Part shown: piece after piece, positions 10,282-21,500 of the stretch
Numbering within the stretch: position 1 is the stretch's first letter
Layout of the letters: every line of letters starts with the position of its first letter
Translations under genes and position numbers: made by a program
The notes under the pieces: generated by a model
What the model was told of the DNA's origin: nothing
Seen by the model: the letters and a program-made list of their open reading frames with translations, nothing else
Database searches by the model: none
Source: Halichondria panicea
Taxonomy: Eukaryota > Porifera > Demospongiae > Suberitida > Halichondriidae
Direction: 5' to 3'
Assembly (NCBI RefSeq): GCF_963675165.1
Contig: NC_087382.1
Location: 682,001 to 746,000, forward strand
Length of the DNA stretch: 64,000 bases

Positions 10282-13200
10282 ATGTCTGACTATCTCACAA
10301 TAGAAGATCTTAAGAAAGTGTACTTAGTCACATTCGATGCTCAAGTGAAGTGGCGAAACTTCTTGCTTGTTCTTGACGTATCCTCGGATACTATCGACAG
10401 CATAGGTACGAAATGGCGAGATGATCCTGATGACTGCTATCGTGAGGGTTTGAAAGAATGGCTGAAAAATGGGGAGAGCCGCTGGGAAGATGTTGTCAAA
10501 GCATTGTCTAGTCCTATTGTGGGCTTCAGTTACATAGCCAGGACCATCGAGAAAGATCATGTACAGTCTACTGATGTGAAGTCAGAGGGTACGTATGAGT
10601 ACCAATTAATTGAGCTGGAATTCATATTATAATTATAATGTTTGTTAGCAATCTTTCCTATAATTCCATGATCACTGTTAATTCACTGCCTCACCCACTC
10701 ACTTTCCCCACACCCTACAGTTGACCACAATCACCAGAAGATCAATGAATATTTGACCATTTTCCTGGACGAGCCACTCGGTAGTGGTGCATTTGGAGCA
10801 GTCTTCAAAGGTAGCTACAGAGGCGACCCTTGTGCTATCAAACTATTACATCAGGTTGCTATGGAGATGCAGACAAATATTCCCGCCACCAAAAGTGAAA
10901 ATGCTAGCGATGCAATTGATCGTGAGAGTGATTTTCTCAAGTCGTTCCAGCACCCAAACGTTGTTCAGTTTTTGTCGACTGTTAAGCACCCCAAATCAGG
11001 TGGTACAATTCTCGTTGTTGAGCTGATGGATTGCAATCTGAGATCCTATTTCTCCGGCCTTGATGAAGAGCCCCTCTCTAGCAAATGTGAAATTAGCCTC
11101 TCCAAAGACATGGCTTGTGGTCTGGCCTACATTCACAGCAAGCAGATTATCCACCGTGACCTCTGTGGCGATAACGTCTTGCTGAAGCTGACACTGCCAG
11201 TGCCTGTTGCAAAGATTTCCGACTTTGGTATGTCGCGACTATACGATCCCTCCAAGCTCAGCTCCACCCTCACAGCCATTGGTCAGCGTAGAGGGTATCT
11301 ACCTCCCGAGGCATATCGATTGGAAGAAGAGAATTACGATAATAGCCTGGATGTGTTTTCCTTTGGGGTGATTTTGACGCAGATCATTTGCAAGTTAGAG
11401 ACGATCAAATCAGCCAAGGATCGATCATTCCATGTTGCCCAGATCCCTCACACACACAGGTTGAGGAAGCTTATTGACAGCTGTTTGCAAGAAGACATGA
11501 CGAGGAGACCATCTGCCAGGGACATCTGTGAGTCTATTAGATACTGTATAGCGCGGATTTCATGGGTTAGCAATCCTACACAAAAATTAAGTCAACGAAA
11601 ATTGTTCTTTAATTAGAATTATCTGCTATAACGTGCAAAGATTTAAAGGCTTGGCTTCCGGTAAGCAGTCATTCTGCGAACATTGTGCAACGAAATGCTT
11701 TTAGAGGCCATTCCACGAAAATTAATATAAGTGCCTCGAAAATTTTGCGCTATACGGTACTAGGAGTACATTAAGAGGAGTATCCAACTGTAGCAGTTGT
11801 AGTGTAAACCAGGTTACGGTAGGAGCATGTCATACCACGTCACTATCTGACCACATCTTAAGTGGGTGCGTAGGTGTAGTGGTTATTAGATATCAGCACA
11901 CACACACATGTGGTTTGTACCTCCAGCCCACATTCATGGCTAACAGTTTACACAACTACAAGTATTAGTGATGGATTCAGTCCGAGATGTAGAATGGAAT
12001 GTGCGTGGGAGTTGCATACTCCTCTTAATGTGCTCCTGACGGTACCTAGTGCATGATAATTATGTGTTTTACGCTTCAGAAATTATCGATTTTGTTTTTT
12101 ACGTTTAATTCTTACTTTTAGATGTTTCACTGACAAGAGACTCGGACTCAGTGGAGGCAACAAAGAGGGACACTCTACCAGTCGAGAAGGTGCGTACATG
12201 TAGTGTGTGAATGAGATTCCTAATTACAGCCACAAACAACAGTACTGTACCATAGGGTCCTGTTTCATTGTTAAGTATGGTTACATAATTTTTTTAGCGT
12301 AAAGATTAATTTTGTTCTGTAGTACTGTACATAATTGTCTACTGCTACAATTATGATTATTCACGTCTTTTTCCTATAATTAGAAGATTTCCACCAATGT
12401 TCCCCTGTACAGCCACACAAAAAACAGATTGAGCACAAAGATGCTGAGCTGGTCAGGAAAGACGCCATCATTCAACAGCAAAGACAGATTATATTCTCCT
12501 ATGAACGTTCCCCTGTACAGTCACACAAGGAACTGATTGAGCACAAATATGCTGAGCTGGTCAGGAGAGACGCCATCATTCAACAGCAGAGATTGGTGAG
12601 ACGCAATGCACCATTATAATATTGCAGAGCTATAGTAGAAGCTTTGATCTGTTATAATCGTACTGTACATTCTAGTGGACTGGTGGGCGTCGCCTCTTAA
12701 GTTAATTAGAGAAAGTGATTTAGTATGCATACAATTATTGTTACAAGTAACACTCGCTTGTTAGTAGACACTATCCTAATTACACTCATTCATTATTCAG
12801 CGTTCCCCTCCCAGAGAGTTGAGACCTCCACTCACTCTGATATGGAGAAGAGGAAAAGACATGCCAATCAAGATGGGTTGCTGCGTACAGAGTGTTGTTA
12901 TCGGTGACACGGTGTATGTTGGTGGAGGTGATGCAGACAATGAGCGTGACAGGTGTACAGTGATGAAGCTCGAGCAAGATCAATGGACCAAACTACCAGA
13001 GTACACTGCCAGGTACTTCGCTATGACATCACTCGCTAATCGACTAGTGCTGGTGGGAGGACGTGATCCAAGAAACAACAAACAAACCAATCAACTTTCT
13101 ATGTTTGTGTCAGGGGAATGGACTCACCCGTACCCACCAATGAACATTGCTCGCGTATCCTCAACAGCTGTCTCCTTCAACAACCACATCATTGTAGCTG

Positions 13201-13742
13201 GTGGGAATGATGATAAAGGACATATCTCCTCTGTGGAGGTGTTGGACGTGGCATCAAGAAGATGGTACATTGCTCAGTCACTACCTAACCCACGAACAAC
13301 ACTGAAATCAACTCTCATAGGAAACACCCTCTACCTAATGGGAGGGTACGATCACATGTGGTCAACCAAGATAGTGCACCACGTCGACCTCGATGAACTC
13401 ATTGCGAAGGCCCATTCAAACCTGGACACACCCACTCTCTGGCAGACCTTACAGGAAGTACCACTCGAGTTGTCAGCTCCTCTCAGTATTGGGAGGTCAC
13501 TATTAGCCGTTGGTGGACGGGACGACAGAAACGAACCAAGTTCATCGATCCACCTCTACCAGCCTGACACCAGGAGGTGGGTGGAAGTGGAAGACCTGCC
13601 TACTGCACGATACAACTGCACATGCTCAGTACTTCCTAGTGGAGAGGTTATTGTAGCCGGAGGACAGACGAAAACTGATTACATTGAAACTGTACATTTA
13701 TTAAAATATAATGTTATGCTCTGTGTAGTTAGGCCTGGGTGA
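10282..13742 (+). CDS. Gene B: death domain - TKL-type kinase - coiled coil - six Kelch repeats
   Basis: Exons 10282-10588, 10721-11527, 12122-12189, 12413-12595 and 12801-13742 join in phase (1,1,0,0) into 768 aa. Residues about 1-95 form a death domain (LTIEDLKKVYLVTFDAQVKW..., then WLKNGESRWEDVVKALSS). The single kinase exon has GSGAFG, CAIK, HRDLCGDN (Asp codon 11158-11160), DFG and LPPEA, so it should be active. A short linker (RDSDSVEATKRD) and a coiled-coil exon with two copies of EHKxAELVRxDAIIQQQR follow, then Kelch repeats with the GG signatures. A probable noncoding first exon lies around 10094-10195. The C-terminus is altered: the stop used by gene A is lost and about 12 residues (ending CVVRPG) are added. 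The kinase/coil/Kelch part is almost identical to the end of gene C. A death-receptor-like or RIP-like adaptor kinase role is inferred only. Confidence 0.88.
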
Positions 13743-14137
13743 GGCACTGATAACATTAATTACCAACATGTAATGTAGATCATGTAGTGTTAATGAGATT
13801 CATAATCAATATTAATGTTATTCATTGCAATTGATGTCACGTGTCAAGAAGAAGTCAAGGTACTTGCTTAGCTAGCTGCTGGAAATATTGTACAGAATCT
13901 TTAGCAACAAATGCGGTGGACTTGCACAAGGTAAGACTAGTTGTTTAGGCCCTCAAAAGATAGAGTAGGTTGTCATGATTATATTTCCAGCGGGGGAAGT
14001 CAATATGTGCAAAACTGCCTTAGCTATACTGGCTTCTTTAGCTCTGACAGCCACTCTAGAGGTAGGCTATGTCGTGTATCTCAAGAATACAGTAACTCCT
14101 GCTCTTCCCCCGCCAGATACTAGTACCTAGCAATGAT
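13743..14137. other. 3' flank of gene B
   Basis: No supported coding. The sequence is AT-rich and leads into the foldback element at 14147. Confidence 0.4.
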
Positions 14138-14146
14138 AAGTTCATC

Positions 14147-14897
14147 TAGTTGGGCGGAGTCCAACCAACGCTTCGCTCATGGTTGGGTATCAGTACATGT
14201 AGCAGTTTTGTTCCCACTGCAAGAAATTTGCAGCCCAATCAGATTGCTGCGTTCAAGTGGGAAACCTTACAGCTCAATTTAGCTGACAAGGCGAGCTGGG
14301 ACACTGTATTTCTCTGGAGAATGCAGAAACAGCTCCTGCTGGATATCTAGGCTACTAGAAAAGAAGCGTAGTCTATCTTAGCATCTATGAATGAAGCTTG
14401 AACAGTATGTATTAATTAATTAAAAGGACTTGTCTTTGTTTTAAGTTTTGTTGTGCTACCAATAAGATTAGATCATTAGTTTGGACAAAACCTGTGTTAT
14501 GTATGCCTTCTTTGGTCTTCGAAAAGCTTCTCAGAAGCCTTGGGGTAGTCTTATAGCTGGCTGTACCTCTCCTTGTGCTAGATGTCTAACTATTATGAAA
14601 AAGTTTATTTCTGCCTGTACTAAATCTTATATTACAGGCTAAAGTATTCTTCTACTTTCTCTAAGAGTCTGAGGTCTTTCTTGAATTCCAAAACAACTAT
14701 AGCTAGATCCAGTCAGCTAGAATAGCCATCCAAATAGTTAATTGATTTCTTTATATCGCACCCCTGAGCCATGCGGTTGTCAGCCACTTAAAGATTAAAC
14801 AATATTCATACTCTGTCTCAAGTACCGGTGGAACAAAACTGCTACGTGTACTGATACCCAACCCAGAGCGCAGCGTTGGTTGGACTCCGCCCAACTA
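14147..14897. mobile_element. 751-bp foldback element, family TAGTTGGGCGGAG, 9-bp target duplication
   Basis: It begins TAGTTGGGCGGAGTCCAACC and ends with the complement GGTTGGACTCCGCCCAACTA. The inverted match runs at least 75 bp (the left arm continues through TTGGGTATCAGTAC and CAGTTTTGTTC). It is flanked by AAGTTCATC at 14138-14146 and 14898-14906. It encodes no protein. The same family occurs at 25816-26369 and, truncated, at 27795-28375. Confidence 0.85.
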
Positions 14898-14906
14898 AAG
14901 TTCATC

Positions 14907-15437
14907 TAGCCTTGTTTTTGAAGCTTGATCTTAGCAGCTTCATGACCGCATTTGTAGTTCTTCTTATTAAAAGTGCCATGACGTCATCACCATTTTTGGG
15001 CTAATTAGCATAATTGAATTAAGCTAATTGGAAAAAGAAAACATTGAGCTTCATTTTGGATCATTTTGATGCAGCATACACTGTACATTGCAAATAATAC
15101 AGCAGTATGAACATAGTGTTAAATTTTGGTATTTACAGCCAGACCCGGGCCTTAACTACGCAGAGTGTATAATTAGGTACGTATATTTACAGCAGATTAC
15201 CTCATTGCATGTTTGTTACTTATTTAGCTATAAGTTCTAGAATATTATTTATAATTTATGTGTTGTAATTGTTTATCTTAACTGAAAGGTCAATGTAATA
15301 ATTTTATGAATAATGTTGAGAAAAGCTCTTCTAGTTGATAAGTACATGTATGCATTGCAAAAGTAAACAATGGTCGATCTGTTGTACATAATAATAGATC
15401 ACACAAACAGATAAAATAATTATGTGATAGTCTCATA
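14907..15437. other. Spacer between foldback element and D2
   Basis: AT-rich and without supported genes. It forms the 3' flank of the minus-strand D2 copy. Confidence 0.4.
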
Positions 15438-18290
15438 TTATAACAAGTTCAGGTCCTTGGTTGGGGTCTTGTCCGAGGGTAGGGTGGACGCCTTCTCCCA
15501 GAATCCAAAGTCTATCTCCTCTTCTGAGTCAGACAGTGAGGGGTGGGGCTCGGGAACTGAGGGGTTACAGAGTCACATGGTCATAGTCATACTCAGTGGA
15601 AGTTGGAGGGCTTATAGGAAGTAAGGGGTGAGAAAATCACATATGATAATAGTTCTAATGCAAATGCAAAATGGCTCAACAATTATACCACTATAGCTGT
15701 AAGCCAGGATAAACAACACATGGACACATTCAAACTGGTAGTGTGATGAAGGGTCTGGTACACGTACTGTACAATGTCATGTACAAATATTGTGAGCTAG
15801 TGTTCTCAATTGACACACGTTTCCCTGTACACACCTAAACTGCATACATTGAAGCATACCTTGTATACAAGTGCATGTACATACAGACTAGTAAGCATGC
15901 TAGGTTCCCATTCTCTGTACTGTACATTCAATAGTACACAGTGGACTCATTGCACTGCATAACTACACATTATACACACGTACCTTGTTCTTGATGAAGG
16001 TTCCTCAGTAGCCCCTGTCCATGGACCCATGTCTTCAGACTGTCCCTCACTGCTTATAGGCTGCTCACCAGACTGGAGGTGGGCGTCATGTAAGGGCTGG
16101 GTGTCAGGGGAGTTTTTAGTCTCTGATGACAGAACCTTTTCCATACTGCTGAGGTCTGTTAGCGTCTGAGTGGCCAGTATACGTGAGGCCCCTCTCTTAG
16201 CAGCATAGTAGGCCTAAAGGCGTGTGTGAGGGGGGGGGGTCATACAAGATTGTACATTGCACACCTTCAAATACATTACAGGGAAACACACATCATGTGC
16301 TGAATAGGACACACTATAGCTGACCTTGAATGACTTTAAGGGACTCTACAAAGTATCACACAAGTGCATTTTCCAGCTAATGTACTCTGTACCTGTACCT
16401 CCATTCTCAGTGCCTCTTCTTGTCTCCTCAACAAAGCTTATCTCCAGACTCCATCTCTCCACATTTGGACGTGTTGAAAGTGGCCGCACTAACTGGGGGG
16501 GGGGCAAAGGTCAGGGGTGGAAAAATCAAACAATAGTACAGAAGATAATCAATCAGTTGATCTAGAATAAGCGTATAGACAATAATTATTAATAGGACAT
16601 TTATTTTGTTCATGGTACTTTACTGCACTATAATCATACTTCAGTGAAGAATAAGAAAGCTTCACTACACACTAATTGATGTGACACAACTCACTAGTAT
16701 AGAGCCATTTTTATTTATTTCCTGCCCTTGGATTTAAAGAGAGCCAACTCATCATGGTGCCCACTCACTAGCCTCGATTCCAGGCCGCAGGGAAAAGCCC
16801 ACTGTTGAAGGGGCTGGAGTCGAGGCTACCCACTCACTTTCCAACTTTCACTTTCCCCGCTTTACCCCAACCGGGGATCATTGTCGGGTCTGGCCGCAGC
16901 CAATGATAAGTCGAGAGTCCACACTCATCCTGGGCAACGGATCAACCAATTAAAGTTGTATAGTGCATGTACCAACACCACTGTGACTGATTATAGGATT
17001 GCTATAACACGCCCACACACTGGTCGGTGGTGTTTGGTATAACCACCTCTAGACCAAAATAACCACCTCTTAGGCATAGTTCTATAGTTACGCAAATTCC
17101 TGTGTTGAATTCTGTGATTGTGAGGATTGAAGATAGATTCATCCACTGCTATAATACAAGCCTTCTAGAGTTTAGGGAACTGACAGAAGGAGTGTGTTAT
17201 TAGGTGCTATTGGTTGATAAGTACCACTCACTGTTAAGCTTAGGTCCAGCTCCTGTCTCTTGTTACTCCGTGTTTAGCAATCAGCTCTAGCAGTAGTATC
17301 TATCCTACAGCAGGTCTCCAAACTAATTTATGTTGTGTCCTCTAACAATGCTGTCAAAAGTGAAGGTAAGCTCAGCAGCTGCAAAAGAGCCATTGAGCAC
17401 AAGTTCTGCGTTTCACTTGTTTTCTAAATGACGGACACTAAAAGCTTTCTTATTAGGCACTCTTCAATTATAAGCGCTCATATCGTTCCTGGGATTATAG
17501 GCACCTCCGCTTAATAACACACGTCTACGTGTATACAAGTCAACAAAGCTCTCAGAAAGAGACCTACAATGTATATAGTTGTCTGACATGCAATCACTCA
17601 CTTTTCCAGCATCAGTTTCTCATTGTCTATAATGATCTGATCCACTCCGGGTGTGTTGCTACCGCTGGTTGCTAGGTGGAGCTCCGCTAGTAATCTCTCC
17701 TCGTTGGGGTCAAAGTCCACCTTACCTTGGTCGGTACAAATACTCAGGTCTGGTAGGGAGGGAAATACATGAACAGTAATAGTGTACGTGAATTCTGGCT
17801 AAAGCAATAATATTACTATAACTCTACAAACACAAACACATCTTCAAAACTCTACATGTAGCAAAGGCAATGGCTATAATAGTTTCAAGCAACTCCACCA
17901 TAACACAAGCACTGGCAAAGGTCAAATACTCGTGTCATTAGAGGCCATGACAGTGCTTGTAATACATGTACTCACGCACTCTTCAACATCATAACAATTT
18001 CAAACACATTTCTGCTATTCCGGACATCCAAACAAATCAAAGCCCCCCCCCCCATACATACAGTGTATACGTTGGGAGTACGTATATCCTATAGAGAAGC
18101 TCCCCCCTCACTAGATAGAACCTGTTAGGCTAATAACAACACTACCACTCACTCATCATCCAGTGTGTCACCAGACTCTGCATCTTTACGAGCAGCTTTC
18201 GTCATGTCCTGATTGGCCAGGAACTCGCTCTCCTCAGCAATGGTCTCTCTCCATGGTCCTGACTATGTCACTGTGGTCCACAATAGGACT
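15438..18290 (-). CDS. Family D gene copy D2, most complete
   Basis: Minus-strand pieces in order: a death-domain tail near 18330-18230 (KHGGSWPNYC...VEALSSPIVDHSDIVRTMERDH); an out-of-frame exon-like segment near 18250-18153 (ETIAEESEFLANQDMTKAARK, DAESGDTLDDE, then GTGAGT donor); 17602-17749 (DFDPNEERLLAELHLATSG, GVDQIIIDNEKLMLEK); about 16433-16412 (LRRQEEALRMEV); 15984-16213 (76 codons: AYYAAKRGASRILATQ...MEKVLSSETKNSPDTQPLHD); and a last exon at 15438-15556 ending TPTKDLNLL and TAA. It is head-to-head with A' and convergent with gene B. At 17602-17749 it has one base more than the D0 exon, so one of these copies is shifted. I cannot assign a known family. It is an acidic, coiled-coil cytoplasmic-looking protein. 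Confidence 0.45.
16769..16828. mobile_element. 60-bp miniature element, TAGCCTCG ends, 9-bp target duplication
   Basis: TAGCCTCGATTCCAGGCCGC at one end and GGCTGGAGTCGAGGCTA at the other, flanked by CCCACTCAC at 16760-16768 and 16829-16837. Its ends match the 760-bp element at 62216-62975, so it is an extreme internal-deletion derivative that was still able to insert. Confidence 0.8.
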
Positions 18291-18505
18291 GGACAAAGCT
18301 TCCACCAAATACAAGCAATAGTTTGGCCAACTTCCTCCATGCTTCAAAAGTGTCAGACTAACATTTTCTTTCTTGACTGTTCTCAAAAGCACGTGGTTTG
18401 CTGATTCAGCAATATTTTTTTGCAACAAAGGAGATTGGAATTCTTTATACAAACGAGGGCGTGTCTTGTAGCTTTACAAAAGAATGCAGCGCAGAGATAA
18501 GATTG

Positions 18506-21500
18506 ATGGCTGCAATGTTTTCTCTTCAAGATGACGCTAACTTGAGGGAGTTTGTGCTGGAGAATGTGGAGCACTTTGGAGAGGAGAGAGTTCTAGGAAC
18601 TGGCTCCTATGGCTCTGTTCAAGAGGTCAGTCACTGCATGCTCTGTTTCTGTGCACTGTCTCTAGTGTATCTGCTAGCTATTCAAGTGTGACTGCCTCCA
18701 TGCACAGGTGAAGATCAATGGTGAGGTGTATGCAGCCAAGAAGATCCACGAGGTTCTCCTGGAGACGGACGAGCGTGGTGGAGTGGCCAACATAGCTGGG
18801 AACTACCTTCGAGAGTGTCGACTCATGACTCGCATCCGTCACCCCAACATCACCCAGTTCATTGGGCTGTGTTTTGTGACTGGCTCTCGACTGCCCCTCC
18901 TGGTCACGGAGAGGCTCGACTCAAGTCTGGACGATCTCATGGAGTCCACCCCCAACATCCCCCTCTCTGTCTGCCAGTACATTCTGGTCTGTGTGGCTCG
19001 AGGGCTGCTCCACCTGCATCGTGAGTCCGTGATCCATCGTAACCTCACTGCCAGGAATGTCCTGCTGACAGCATCTCTGAGAGCCAAGATCACAGATTTT
19101 GGTAACTCTCGTATCGTGAATCTGGAGCCTGGTCGACTGGCCAGGACTCTGACGAGGTTTCCTGGGACACTGGTGTACATGCCGCCCGAGGCCCTCTCTG
19201 ACAGAGGCCACAGTGTGTACGGACCCAGTCTGGACGTCTTCTCTTTCGGAGTGCTGCAATTGTTTGCACTCACACAAGTACGTGTGTATAGTTAATGTGA
19301 GATCCTTGCAGTATTACAGTTTGCTTTGTGTAATGGGGTCTGTATTTGTGGTATTGTAAATTGTTGACTTTTGCCTGTATTGCCTGCAGCGAATGCACTG
19401 TGTACTAATGGAATCATCATACTCTTCCACTCCAGGTGTTTCCAAGAGATCTCCTTGCCCCCACGTACAGCGACCCCAACAATCCAGACCACCTCCTGGC
19501 TCGCTCAGAGTTTGAGCGTCGAGGTCCCTACACGGCTCTCCTTGAGAGGAGTCTGGCGGGTGGACGTGAGCACCCTCTGTTTGGTCTGGTGAGGGAGTGT
19601 CTGGCCAACACCTCAGAGAGAAGACCGACCACCGCTGAGCTCCTCTCGTCTCTGGAGGAGGTGGGGAGGGAGATGGACGGAGGACTGCTCCAGCTGGACA
19701 TTGCACGAGTGAAGACTGCCAGGACCCTCAGGGCAAAGGAGATGAGGATAGAGGCTCTACAGGTGAGTCCAGTCCAGTGAGCTAGTGGGTGCAAGGGTCG
19801 ACACTGCATGTTGTACTCTGTTCTCAGAGAGAGGTGGTCGAGAAGGACAGGATACTGGAGAGGAAAGATGAGCAAATAACTGAGAAAGATGCAGTTATAG
19901 TGCAAAGAGACCACCAATTTGAACAAAGCATTGCACTACTTGCACAAAAAGAAGATCAACTGGATCAGAAAGATGCAATTCTGGCACAAAAAGATGAAGA
20001 AGTAGCAGAAAAGGATACTCAACTGGTTAGACTGCAAGAGGTCAGCAGAACCAGTTTTACATTTGCTTTTAAGCAATTTCGGTATTTGCTAACCATGTAA
20101 GTTGATAACGTTTTTCACTTTTCAGATATTGAATCGTGTCCGTGCTAATGCTGCCACCAAGGATGGTATGATTGCTGACAAGGACAGACAACTCAGTGAA
20201 CAAGATTCAACGATCACTGACCTCATTTCCCAGAGAGATGCTGCTCTAGTTGAGAGGGACGCTCTCTTACAGGTATTTGCACACACTCTAGTACTGTACA
20301 TGCGGAATGTAGAAATAATACTAATATTAATATTCACGTCTGTTAGAAGATTTCCACCAACGTTCCCCCTGTACAGGCACATAGGGAATATATTGAGCAC
20401 AAAGATGCTGAGCCGGTTAGGAGAGACGCCGTCATTCAACAACGGAGACAGGTGAGACGAAATGCATTATTTTAATATTGCTGATCTTGTTATATAGTTA
20501 TTGACTGGTTAACTGGCTTATAACCAACCAATGCCGAGGGCGTACCCCGAGGCTGAGGCGGTTGGTTATAAGCCATGCAACCAGTCAACAACTGATTCAT
20601 TTATTTCAAAAATATATCAGTCAAGCTTGGCTCTCACAGCCACTTCTGCCTCAGAATATGCAGTTACAATTACAGCTGTCGAGTATGACAACTATCTACT
20701 TACGTACTTCTCCAAGCAGCTAGGTTCTGGAAGCCAAAACTTTGACAAGACCTGCCCCAATATCAGCAGCTGCCGTTTTACATTGCATGCACAAGTCCAC
20801 CAACACTACTTGGCCCGTACTCTGAGCCATAATTATAACCTTGACTAGAAATACCGAGCAAGAATTGAACTGCAGTGTTTCAGGCCTCATGAGCATATCA
20901 TGTAATAAGTAGCTTAGACTGCATGCAGGTTAATATAATTATGACAATAGCACAAAACAAAGTCTACAAATGCATCTGTATTGCTATTTTGCTGTGTACA
21001 ACTGAATTTTCAAGATGATTCAAAAGTTAAATAGTGCTTGTAGGAAATATGAGCCATATTCCGTACTTCCCTGGGGGAACCTATATTTATTATATAGAAC
21101 GTTGTAACTAGTTTATATCCCAATGGAATAGCAACATGTCGTAAGATTATAATTACAGGACGATGACAAATTAATCAACGTCACATTTATATGTACTACT
21201 GTACTTATTGGCCAGGAAAAGTACCAATAATAATTATAGCTTAAATTTCTTGAAACAGTACATGCGAATGACGTTGTAACGGATTGGAGTTATGCACTCG
21301 CCGAATTTCTTGTTGCTTCACTTTTTCGCGCTTTTCTTTTCCTGGCAATCCTAGCAACTCTGTCTATATCTTACTCTTAGTAACACGATAAATAGAAAAT
21401 AACAGAGACAACCATATAGACATATCTCCATCTCTTGTCTCTTCTAGACAATATGTACCAGCTAGTATCTGCTGCGTATAAGATTGGCATGGACCAACGA

